A DNA stretch of 24,339 bases, taken from assembly GCA_003194525.1 (NCBI GenBank), contig NBIV01000604.1:1-24339 (forward strand), written 5' to 3'. This document shows positions 15,319 through 23,813 of this stretch, one piece after another (positions within the stretch are counted from its first letter, which is position 1; each line of letters starts with the position of its first letter). Made by a program: the position numbers and the translations under genes. The notes beneath the pieces were generated by a model. That model saw only the letters and a program-made list of their open reading frames with translations. It had not been told where the DNA came from and did not search any database. The DNA is from Gracilariopsis chorda (Eukaryota > Rhodophyta > Florideophyceae > Gracilariales > Gracilariaceae).

Positions 15319-17238
15319 TCTGAGAACCCGTTACCGGGAAACTTTGTACCGGTATCACCGGAAGAAATGATCCGAGAACAATTCGGCGACCCATTCTGTA
15401 CGAGAATTCGTGCCCGTATCAACGGTGGTGAAGATCTCCCTTTCGGGGTAAACGACAAAGGCTACCTCGTAAGAAAGGTCGAAGCCCGCCCACAGATTGT
15501 GGTACCACATTCCCTGCAATCGCGGGTGTTACATCTATCACACTACGCCCCCATTGGAGGTCACCCAGGTGGGAGGAAACTCTACCTAACCCTGCGAAGG
15601 GATTTCTATTGGCCCGCAATGGCGGTGGATTGCTACGCAACTGTGCGGTTTTGTAGCGAATGCGCGAAGAATCGCGTCAAACTCCGTAAAAATGCGAAGA
15701 AGATGAAACTATTCCCCGCAAGGGCGCCGCTCGAGTTTATCGCGATCGATATTCTCGGACCATTACTCACCACGAAACGTGGAAACAAGTTTCTACTTGT
15801 CATTACCGACCGCTTTTCTAAGCTGGTACGGACTGTCCCTCTTCGGAGGATAACCGCTCTCACGGTGGCCCAGGCTCTGGTGACGCACTGGATTTTTGTC
15901 TACGGTCCCCCTGTAGAGGTGCTCTCTGACAACGGGAAGCAGTTCGTGAGAAAGTTCTTCCAGGAAGTTTGTCGCATCCTGGATGTCAAGAACTTGTTCA
16001 CGACTACCTACCACCCCCAGTGTAATGGGCAAGTTGAACGGTTTAACCGGACGTTACTCGCGGCGTTACGTTCCTACGTCGCTGACCACCCAACGAATTG
16101 GGATCTCTACGCTGATGCGATAACCTACGCGTACAATACGCAGGTACACCGGACTACCGGAGTTTCGCCATTCGAGTTAGTTCTATCTAGAACACCCCCG
16201 CCTGTGGCGCTGGAACCCCAAGCTACCTTGGACAATTTCCCATCTGTGGGTATCTACCGACAGCAATGGAAGCAATGGCTTTCCAAGCTGTTCCCCGCTG
16301 CGCGGAAGTCTATGGCACGGGCCCAAGCCACTTACAAGCGGGATTTTGACGCTCGCGTGCGAGGAAAACCGTCCCCGATTCGGGCAAATAACTACGTCTT
16401 CATCAGGAAGGAATACTACAACCCGGAACGGGAGAAGCGTCACAAACTCTCGCCTGTGGCGGATGGACCCTTCAAGGTGATCTCTGTTAACACCGACACT
16501 GTCGTGGTAGAGATGGGGGACACGCACGAACGGATTTCGCGTGATCGTGTTGTCCTTGCCCCTCCTCCCTCGTCAGAGGTAGTCCTGGATCCAGGCAACC
16601 CCGTTTCTACGGACTCCGCTACACCGGAACAATCCGGGAGTACTAGGCCAACGGTACTACCACACCCCAGCCGGGGACTCTCAGACCTACCGACTCTGTC
16701 GGACTCACCGGCTCAGCCGGGTAATTCGGGCCCCTCAGCGCCCGCCCCTACCACGTCTGCCCCACTGGCGCACATCTATACCCGCCAGGCGGGGAATGTT
16801 ATCCCTTATCCCGCCGCTCCGTCTAAGGAGGGGGAGGAGAACACTCGTTTTCGAGGAACGATATCACCGTCGCAACGGGAAACACACCGTAACATACGGA
16901 ACACTGACCGTGGAGCACGGAGTATGTCACGCGACACTAATCCCCCGTTCCCGGGCAGTGCTGTGCAACAGGAACCAGACGCGCAGGCCCCGCAAAAGCG
17001 GCAAATACACCGTTTGTCACGGGAAAACGAGAAGCCTCACTCCAATACCGCAGCAGCGGAAAGGCAATCGCCCGATGCCTCGAAGCCGCCGTTGGCGGAA
17101 GTCCCGCGGAAGCGGTTCAATCAGGTCGATCAGACCCACGCCCTGCGGAGAAGGGGCGCCCAGATACGCCGGCCTCACAGGGGAATACCCACACCCCTCT
17201 TGGGGAAAAAGGCGGCCAAGATACAGTCGGAGCTTTAA
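15319..17238 (+). CDS. pol: Pol segment: integrase and start of linker, element B
   Basis: Same frame again. From ATG 15367 numbering: zinc module H59 (LSHY) and H66 (GGHPGG) with C96-x2-C99; catalytic D128 (IAIDIL), D188 (LSDNG), E224 (QVERFNRT), with 35 residues between D188 and E224; then a GPY/F-type module (SPVADGPFKVIS). After about 16560 it is a Pro/Ser/Arg-rich linker, with KEGEE coded at 16825-16838. The frame stops at TAA 17236-17238 before the chromodomain. Integrase joins the element DNA to the target; the TCATC duplications fit its 5-bp staggered cut. Confidence 0.92.
   Translation, partial: SENPLPGNFVPVSPEEMIREQFGDPFCTRIRARINGGEDLPFGVNDKGYLVRKVEARPQIVVPHSLQSRVLHLSHYAPIGGHPGGRKLYLTLRRDFYWPAMAVDCYATVRFCSECAKNRVKLRKNAKKMKLFPARAPLEFIAIDILGPLLTTKRGNKFLLVITDRFSKLVRTVPLRRITALTVAQALVTHWIFVYGPPVEVLSDNGKQFVRKFFQEVCRILDVKNLFTTTYHPQCNGQVERFNRTLLAALRSYVADHPTNWDLYADAITYAYNTQVHRTTGVSPFELVLSRTPPPVALEPQATLDNFPSVGIYRQQWKQWLSKLFPAARKSMARAQATYKRDFDARVRGKPSPIRANNYVFIRKEYYNPEREKRHKLSPVADGPFKVISVNTDTVVVEMGDTHERISRDRVVLAPPPSSEVVLDPGNPVSTDSATPEQSGSTRPTVLPHPSRGLSDLPTLSDSPAQPGNSGPSAPAPTTSAPLAHIYTRQAGNVIPYPAAPSKEGEENTRFRGTISPSQRETHRNIRNTDRGARSMSRDTNPPFPGSAVQQEPDAQAPQKRQIHRLSRENEKPHSNTAAAERQSPDASKPPLAEVPRKRFNQVDQTHALRRRGAQIRRPHRGIPTPLLGKKAAKIQSEL
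16825..16838 (+). promoter_or_regulatory. Internal polypurine motif in integrase linker, element B
   Basis: AAGGAGGGGGAGGA, encoding KEGEE. Matches element A's linker motif at 1961-1974 base for base. Second internal candidate PPT of element B. Confidence 0.5.
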
Positions 17239-17500
17239 GCCCTGGCTCGCAAGCACCGGAAACGCCTCCCGTCGTTGACGGAATCAAAGCCCCCGCTACG
17301 GGGAATAATTTGCGCCAACCCCCGCATCGCTGCGGCGAAGAACCGAGGAACTCGGGAATAACGTGCGCCATCGCACGCTCGAAACCGGTCGTACCGGACG
17401 CTGCTCCTCCTCACGGAGATGGTGCACTGCGCTCAGCGGCAATTCCCCTGAAAAGGGTGTCATCGGCACCTGCCCAGAACCCCCCAAAGGGGAATTTTGA

Positions 17501-18205
17501 CCAAAATACCGGTGTACCGGAGTTAGCCCCAGGCAACCCGTCAGTAGCCGGGGACACCACGGCATCGCCGGAACGTATGGTGCAGAGCGCTCATGCGCCT
17601 GGCAGGGGGCGGTTTGCCACCCAATCACCGTGTCGCACGGGACCCCCCAGGGGATTGTGGAAATGCCGATCCCGCAGGAGCGGTCATCTTCCCGCAAACT
17701 CGCGGTTCGTGAGCTCAACCGCGAAGGCGGAACCCAAGTCCCCCGCCGACTGGCGGTTCGCCCGGCTTACCGTGAAGACGGGAACAACGACACCCCAATG
17801 GGGAATGACTTGCCGGGGAAAACCGTGACACCACACACCCTCTTGAGGGATATTTTCCCGCATGAGCAGCGGCCACTAGGACTGCGCACGGCAACGTCGG
17901 AGTTATCGCCGAACACCCTGCTAAGGGACATTATACCGCACAGCGGGCAGCCCCCGCAGGGAAGTACAACCACCACCCGGCACGGCCGGCAGGTCTACGA
18001 ACGAGAGTTCGTAGTAGACCGACTTGTCGGACACACCTGGGACCAGGATGGTATTCTACAATACCGCGTCCGCTGGTACGGATACGACCCCAGTGGGGAT
18101 ACGTGGGAGCCAATTGAACACCTCCCGCGGTCGCAGGTCCTGCGATACCACCGTCAAACGGGAACCGCAGCCCCAGCCACGCTGGTTAATGCCCAAGTTG
18201 GGTAA
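17501..18205 (+). pseudogene. pol: Pol C-terminus: linker end and chromodomain, element B
   Basis: Open from 17501 in a frame +1 relative to the integrase. The last 70 codons (17996-18205) are a chromodomain: YEREFVVDRLVGHTWD, LQYRVRWYGYDPSGDTWEP, then a helix IEHLPRSQVLRYH. It keeps the W-Y cage residues and the T-W-E-P tryptophan, and has the same length as element A's domain. Since the integrase frame stops at 17238, at least one frame change separates them; a third frame is also open over 17310-17828, so the original linker path is unclear. The linker is almost solid with short hairpins. Confidence 0.8.
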
Positions 18206-18450
18206 CGTTGCCGCGCGAGCGGAAAGCGAAAGGAAAGGATAACAAGGCAAAGTCCGTCGAAGACGGGGAACTCAAACGAGAATCACCGTTCTAAACGGGA
18301 AAGTTTATTTAAGGGAGCAGCTAGCCCCCCCCACAACACTATACTACAATAGCCGGCTATGCCAGGAAAGAAGAACCGGAGACGGCGTACGCGCTTTTAT
18401 CACCCATTTTCGTCTGGGAACCCTCCGCGTCCGCGGTCGTTTTCCCGTCC
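18206..18450 (+). other. 3' untranslated region of element B
   Basis: About 245 nt between the pol stop and the PPT, without a supported gene. It holds a C8 run near 18327-18334 and a few short hairpins. No antisense ORF like element A's is present. Confidence 0.6.
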
Positions 18451-18463
18451 TAGGGGGGGGATA
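18451..18463 (+). promoter_or_regulatory. 3' polypurine tract of element B
   Basis: TAGGGGGGGGATA directly before LTR start TGTAGTGC. Position fits the plus-strand primer. It differs from the AAGGAGGGGGAG motif found inside both elements and at element A's 3' end. Confidence 0.8.
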
Positions 18464-19269
18464 TGTAGTGCAACGCCCTCAGGGAGGGATTCTGGGTACT
18501 TGAACGCTTTTCCCGATATTATCGGTTGTGTAGTGTGTATATGAACTACGCCCCACAATGGTGGGTATGGACACGTGGGACACGGTTTTGGGTCAATTGG
18601 CGGTTGGCCACAGTAGTGGATGTTGCCACGGAATGTGGAGTATTTTAGTTAATATTATTTATTATTTTCACACCCATTTCTGGGAAGCTAGTACTTAGTG
18701 CGACGGCGCACTGCCGTCGCACCAGTAAACCTTCCCCAACAAGGGACCCCAACCTGGGGAATTGGCTCTGAGCTTTACCGCCTCCGCGTGTTCTCAACTC
18801 CTCCTTGGAGGGAAGCACCGTAGTGTACGGAAGTTCACCCCCTTGCACATCTGAAGGAGACCCATCATTGGGAGTACTAATTGTTCCAAGTGTCTTGGTG
18901 TTTCGCCCTGTATAGGGTTATTGTTACCGGCATTGCCGTATTTGTTCGTCGCTCTCGCGACTCTCTTCGCCCTTCCTTCTTCCGCTTTTTAGGGTAGCAC
19001 CTCCCACTATCCGCGGCTCTCGTGTGCGCATCTGCTCACACACCCCCACTTACGTGGAAGCATACCTCTACTGAGGATCACACCCCGCTCACGCGGATAC
19101 CGATTCTTCGCCTTCACCTCCCTGCGCGAGTCGCAACAGGTGTCCCTGGTCTTACAAACCGGCTTCGCCGTGACAACTCTGAGAGGGCTCTACCCAACTG
19201 GGTTCACCTCGTGAGAGGAAGATCCCGGACGTCTTTCGGTGTTTTTCCCCTTTGGGGCATTGCACCACA
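18464..19269 (+). repeat. 3' LTR of element B (806 bp)
   Basis: Starts TGTAGTGCAACGC and ends CATTGCACCACA, followed by TCATC. By eye it differs from the 5' LTR by about seven substitutions, most of them transitions, and two one-base indels that cancel in length. The 10-bp hairpin is at 18698-18722. Confidence 0.96.
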
Positions 19270-19274
19270 TCATC
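19270..19274. other. Target site duplication, right (TCATC)
   Basis: Second copy of TCATC, directly after element B. The interrupted ORF resumes in frame at the next base. Confidence 0.9.
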
Positions 19275-20897
19275 CAAGCAACGCCTCGGGCGGTACACTT
19301 GCCACTCCGAGTATGTCGGTTCCGTCGCCTGCGGCGAGCGCACTACCGTCGTACGACGAGCTGGTATCCGTTGATCCGGCCGAGCAGCCTTCTCGCTACA
19401 GCGGTGCGCCTTGGTTCCACCCAACGTTGGTGCAAAATGAAGATCTCATCGAGCAGTATGCTGATGGTAGCGGACTCCTTCCGGGCGATCTCCATGTATG
19501 GATGACTCTCAGCTTCGACTGGCGTAACCGGGTCGCCGTGCCGACGCACGTCTTGGTCCACCGTCGTGGTGAGAGTGGGGCGCAAGCGCGTATCGCGATG
19601 ATTCAGCTCGCGTATCAGCGGTTGTATCGGACTCCATCGGAATTCCCGGTCCCAGAAGAATATCAGTTTGATATTGCCTTCTACCGCACCCAGGGTGAAA
19701 TGGGGTATGGGGAACGCTTAGCAGCGTTGGCTCCGTCCATCCCAGAGCGGGGTCCATCGGCATCTGTTCACCAGAACTACCTGTGTTGGGCAAGGCCGAT
19801 ACTTCGTGCTGAGTTCCGTTATCTTCGCCATAATCCGCGGTCTAACTTCCTCCAGATGATCCGTTTTGAACGTCGTTCCCGATCCCGTTTCGGGTACATG
19901 ATACCGTATCAGAACGTTGAAGCTGAGCGCATCCGACCGCAGTACATGCGAGGCCGTTACGTTCCCCTACCGAGGATGTGGGCTGCCCACGAGGCTTGCA
20001 GGGGTTGCTACATCGAGCTTCCGCCATGCATCACCTACATCGGTAGTCGACTATGCAGCAATCCGTTCTCCGGGTGGTGGTCCGTTGTCCTCACTGAGTG
20101 GGTCGCCCGCGCAGCGGCGTATCTCGTCTTCGAGGTTTACGACCAGTTCAGACTGTGGTATCTCCCTCCGCGAGTGCGTAGTGGCATCCGTTCATTGGAT
20201 CTCTCCCTCGTCCTCGGCGGTGCCGGCAACTATAATGAGGCTATCTCCCTGTTGGACGCGATGGACCAGGTTGACTGGAAACAGTGTGCCCATCCAATGG
20301 AGTCGCCGTCATCAAGGTACCAATCCAGCCGACCGGTCTCCGGGGCGCCGAACTCCGTTGGCGGGTGATTACGTCTACTACGATCCCGTAGAGCGTCGCT
20401 TCATCTCCGAGCCGGAGGCATTGGCACTCCGTGATCGCGAGCGAGTTGTTCCACCGGGTCATCCGACGGGCTACATCGTCACTGACGGATACTTCCAACC
20501 TTATGAGGAGGCCGATCCAATGATGGACAATGATCCTCCCGCGACTGGGGTGGGCGCAAACGGTGGCGGTGGCCTTCCCTCAGCTGAGGGCTTCAGGGCA
20601 CCGGCGTACTCTACTCCGGGTCCATCCGTGGCTCCTCCGGCTGGGCCGAGTCAGGTTCCGTCTTGGAACATTCCTCACGTCGGTGGTGCTCCCTTCCATA
20701 CCGCTCCGGTTGGAAGTGGCACGCCATCGGCGAGTGTGACCGGTCAGGACCGTGCGGCCATCATTGCCCAATTCCTTGGCGAACTAGGAATGGATACCTC
20801 GGGAGCTTCCGGTGACCTCGCGCAAATGCGGGCGGCCATGCTAGCGCTGCTGGCGCAGCCAGGCCATCCTCATCAGAGTGGTGGTCCATCCTCTTGA
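19275..20897 (+). CDS. Antisense ORF of element A, main part
   Basis: Continues the ORF of 9302-9542 after the nested element; together about 620 residues. A Ser/Pro-rich start leads to a likely globular core of roughly 300 residues, rich in W, Y and R (WFHPTLVQNEDLIEQYADG, FRYLRHNPRSNFLQMIRFER, YIELPPCITYIGSRLCSN, WWSVVLTEWVARAAAYLVF), then a Gly/Pro-rich tail ending at TGA 20895-20897. There is one frame change between about 20270 and 20366: the core frame stops at 20368, while the tail (DYVYYDPVERRFISEPEAL) is +1. I recognise no family. Its place between the chromodomain end and the PPT puts it inside element A, opposite in strand to gag-pol. Confidence 0.72.
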
Positions 20898-21190
20898 GGG
20901 AGCGAAGTGATGTTCCCACGGTTGGCCTCCACCATCCCTGATAGTTAGGGTCGTGGTAGTGGTAGGCGAGGGCAATTACGAGTTGACGAATAAACGCTTA
21001 ACTTCCCTCGTGGGGCTTGTGTCTTCTTCTTCTTTTTCTTCCTTGCTTCTTCCTATCCAGGGTCTTCTTCTTCTCTTCATGAGCCAGCTTCATCTTCTCT
21101 TCCATGAGGTTTCCATCTTCTCGCATTCTCAAGGCATCCATCTTCACACCGGAAAACCGGGCTCACGGCTCACCTGACCAAGTCAGTGGA
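20898..21190. other. Pyrimidine-rich spacer between antisense ORF and pol, right copy
   Basis: Same as 458-751. Plus strand from about 21021 to 21115 is a CT tract with TTCTTC units, interrupted by short mixed stretches. No LTR or ORF is supported. Confidence 0.55.
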
Positions 21191-21974
21191 TTATCCAACG
21201 AGCGCTCGGTCAATTGTGCCTGGTATTCCCGTTCTGGTACGGTGGTGATACTGCACGATTTTCGATCGGGGCAAGTTCTCTACCGGTTCGTCCGTGTTAT
21301 GGGACGGCAGGTACCCATACCAGCGCACCTGGTACTGAATATATCCCTCTGGGTTGTAACTGTGCCCGACGATACGGTCGATAATGAACTCCTTCGAGTA
21401 AACGTCACGCTTCGCGGTTCCGGTTGCAGTCCGTACAACGGCTGTTTCCGACGGCAAAGCCGGTGATGAGTCCGTCCAACGGTTCGTGGCGTTCGCTTGC
21501 GGCGTTGACCATGTGATTTCCTGATGAGGGTCGACTGAATTCCTCTTTGAGGTTGACGCTACCACATCGGATTCGGGAGATCGTACCGCTAGTCTGCGAA
21601 GGCTTCCTCGTCCCATTTCCAACGGTTGGTGACGGGGAGGCGGTTCATGTGCCACGGCGGGTGCCAGTTGGCGAGGCGTATCCAAATGGTTGCCTGTCGT
21701 CGTCCTGTACTGCAGAGCTGTGTCACCGTGAATGGGTGTGTGGTGCACATCTCGCAACACGTGGCGATCAGGCCCTCCTGCATATGCGGTGTCGGCCATC
21801 CCTGCTGGGGTTGACGCAACCAGTCTTTCAATACTGTGAGCTGAATTCAGATGATCTGAGCTGCTTGGTACAGTACCAGAGAGACTTCCTCTAATGAGAG
21901 ACGATTCAATTTCAGATAACCCATTTGTGGGACCTTGCGCATCCACTTGCGAGGGTGTCGAAGCGTCCTGTACA
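21191..21974 (-). CDS. pol: Pol C-terminus: linker and chromodomain, right copy
   Basis: Open on minus from about 21946 to TAA 21191-21193. Chromodomain in the last 70 codons (21191-21400), with EFIIDRIVGHSYN and YQVRWYGY; the T-W-E-P tryptophan is aspartate. Upstream about 180 residues of linker (PPPRHQPLEMGRGSLRR and similar) show no domain. The join to the integrase linker is lost because this copy has one more T than the left at about 21967, while the left copy keeps that join but breaks about 50 nt later. The two copies thus disagree at complementary places, so neither break need be real. Confidence 0.8.
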
Positions 21975-22775
21975 TCAGGGTTCCATTACACCGGGATCTG
22001 CCGTGACTTGCTTAGTCTGCGCTGCAGCGGCGGGGGTCCTTACAACTTTCTCGACGGGAGCCGGTGAGTAGGGGGCCAACGGAGCGTCCGGGTTCCGAGC
22101 CAGGCTTTCTGTGTTCATTCCTCCAACGGGAGATGACAGCACAGTGTCTGTGTCCGGTTTTCTTTGCAGCGTCTCGCGAGTGCGGTTGGCAGTGTGCTCC
22201 CTTAACGGAGGTGACTGCGTAGCGTGCTCACGAGGCTTTCCATCGGCGGGGCCGGTCCTTCCAGTCTGCTGAGGTAGTTCCACGCGTGCGGCGGTAGCGT
22301 GCGGTGTCCCTACTTCAGGTTGCCGTGCCTCACGAGAGTTTACAGGAGCTCGCGACGGCGGTGTAGACTTCGCTGAAAAGCGGGATTGACTGGCCTCCTC
22401 CCCCTCCTTAGCCGGGGCGGCGACGGGGGCTGAAACAACGTCTGACGGTGGTTTGACACGCGGCGTAAAGCGCGAGCGAACGTGTACCGGAGATTCCGAA
22501 GATTGCTGCGACAGAATCGGTATGTCCGAGAGACCTCTCGATGGGCGCGCAACGCTAATTGCGCGGTGCGAGGAACGTGCTTCTGCAGTGGGCATCAGTC
22601 GAGCGTCCGGGATTCCGGGAGCCAGTACAACTTCCGAATGCGGGTTAGGGGCTTGTACGACGCGATCGCGGCTGAACCGTTCATGAGAATCGCCAACTTC
22701 CAGTACAACTGTGTCTCGGCTCACTGAAATGACCTTGTAGGGGCCATCCGCAATGGGCGAGAGTTTGTGGCGTTT
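21975..22775 (-). CDS. pol: Integrase C-terminal module and linker, right copy
   Basis: Same as 1477-2340: GPY/F module next to the TAG at 22776-22778, then a long Pro/Ser/Thr/Arg linker. Identical in translation to the left copy until about 21990. The KEGEE polypurine motif is at 22396-22409. Confidence 0.75.
   Translation of the reverse strand, partial: KRHKLSPIADGPYKVISVSRDTVVLEVGDSHERFSRDRVVQAPNPHSEVVLAPGIPDARLMPTAEARSSHRAISVARPSRGLSDIPILSQQSSESPVHVRSRFTPRVKPPSDVVSAPVAAPAKEGEEASQSRFSAKSTPPSRAPVNSREARQPEVGTPHATAARVELPQQTGRTGPADGKPREHATQSPPLREHTANRTRETLQRKPDTDTVLSSPVGGMNTESLARNPDAPLAPYSPAPVEKVVRTPAAAAQTKQVTADPGVMEP
22396..22409 (-). promoter_or_regulatory. Internal polypurine motif in linker, right copy
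   Basis: Minus strand AAGGAGGGGGAGGA; duplicate of 1961-1974. Confidence 0.5.
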
Positions 22776-23813
22776 CTACTTCTCAGGGTTGTAGTATTCC
22801 TTCCTGACGAAGACGAACTGTCCTGCTTCCAGTGAGGGAAGGGGCCGACGGACTCGGGCATCGAAATTTTGTTGATACGCTCGTTGCGCTCGCGTCATTG
22901 ACGATTTCGCGACCGGGACCATCCGTGTGAGCCAACTCTTCCATCGAAGGTAATGATCAACCGTTGACGGGTACTTGTCCTGCGTTGGCTGCGACTCAAT
23001 CGCCACAGGCGGTGGGGGACGTGAGAGCACCAGCTCGAAGGGTGATAAGCCAGTTACTCTGTGTACCTGCGTATTGTACGCGTACGTCACGGTGTCTGTG
23101 TACAAATCCCATGTACGGGGGTGCTCAACTGCATACGCACGTAAAGCGGACAACAACGTTCGGTTAAACCGTTCCACCTGCCCATTTGCTTGGGGATGGT
23201 ATGTCGTTGTAAACAGATTTCTGATGTCAAGTATTCTACAAACATCTTGGAAGAAACGCGCGGCGAACTGCGGTCCGTTATCGGATAAGAGATTAACCGG
23301 TGGACCGTAGACGAGAACCCAGTGACGGACAAATGCTTCTGCCACGGATCGTGCGGTAATCTTCTTCAACGGTACAGTCCGGACGAGCTTCGAGAACCTA
23401 TCCGTTATTACGAGTAGAAACTTGTTACCACGTGCAGTGTGAAGGAAGTCACCGAGTATATCGATGGCGACAAATTCTAGCGGAGCCCGTGCCGGGAACA
23501 GGGTCAATTTCTTCGCATAGCGGCGTAGCTTGACTTGCTCACGAGCACAATGGGTACAAGACCGAACGATCGCGTAGCAATCCAACGCAAGTGCGGGCCA
23601 GTAGAAATGCCGACGTAACGTCGTGTATAGCCTCCTTCCACCAGGGTGTGCAGCTAACTTCGAAAAGTGCGAGAGATGTAATACTCTCGACTGGAGGGAA
23701 TGGGGAACCACTATTTGTGACGAAGAACACACAGTCCTTACCAAGTAACCTTGTGAGTCGACTCCGAAAGGAATGTTAGCACCTCCATTGAGTTGGGGCG
23801 TATCTTCGTACAA
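22776..23813 (-). CDS. pol: Integrase, right copy
   Basis: Minus strand, same integrase as in 2341-4014: HHCC module (LHLSHFSKLAAHPGG, CTHCAREQ), then the DD35E core (VAIDIL, LSDNG, QVERFNRT). Stops at TAG 22776-22778, as in the left copy. A discrepancy near 23798 (a GGGG run here versus GGGCG in the left copy) shifts the upstream frame, splitting integrase from RNase H. Confidence 0.88.
   Translation of the reverse strand: MYEDTPQLNGGANIPFGVDSQGYLVRTVCSSSQIVVPHSLQSRVLHLSHFSKLAAHPGGRRLYTTLRRHFYWPALALDCYAIVRSCTHCAREQVKLRRYAKKLTLFPARAPLEFVAIDILGDFLHTARGNKFLLVITDRFSKLVRTVPLKKITARSVAEAFVRHWVLVYGPPVNLLSDNGPQFAARFFQDVCRILDIRNLFTTTYHPQANGQVERFNRTLLSALRAYAVEHPRTWDLYTDTVTYAYNTQVHRVTGLSPFELVLSRPPPPVAIESQPTQDKYPSTVDHYLRWKSWLTRMVPVAKSSMTRAQRAYQQNFDARVRRPLPSLEAGQFVFVRKEYYNPEK

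Larger units (their letters stand above)
9543..19269 (+). mobile_element. Element B: nested Ty3/gypsy chromovirus
   Basis: Complete 9.73-kb LTR retrotransposon, plus strand, inserted in element A's antisense ORF with TCATC duplications. Layout: LTR, PBS, gag, pol (PR-RT-RH-INT-linker-chromodomain), 3' UTR, PPT, LTR. The LTRs differ by about seven substitutions and two single-base indels by eye, so insertion is fairly recent. Pol carries TGA at 14419, TAA at 15316 and at least one frame change between 17238 and 17501, so this copy is probably not autonomous as assembled. Its sequence is unusually dense in short perfect hairpins. Confidence 0.96.

Noticed and set aside
17200..18000. CRISPR-like repeat array
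   Set aside because: The units are different short palindromes with no constant repeat sequence or spacer length, and the setting is a eukaryotic retrotransposon.
19022..19274. Antisense ORF starting inside element B's 3' LTR
   Set aside because: The open frame through the LTR is fortuitous; the ORF really continues from 9542 across the target site duplication.
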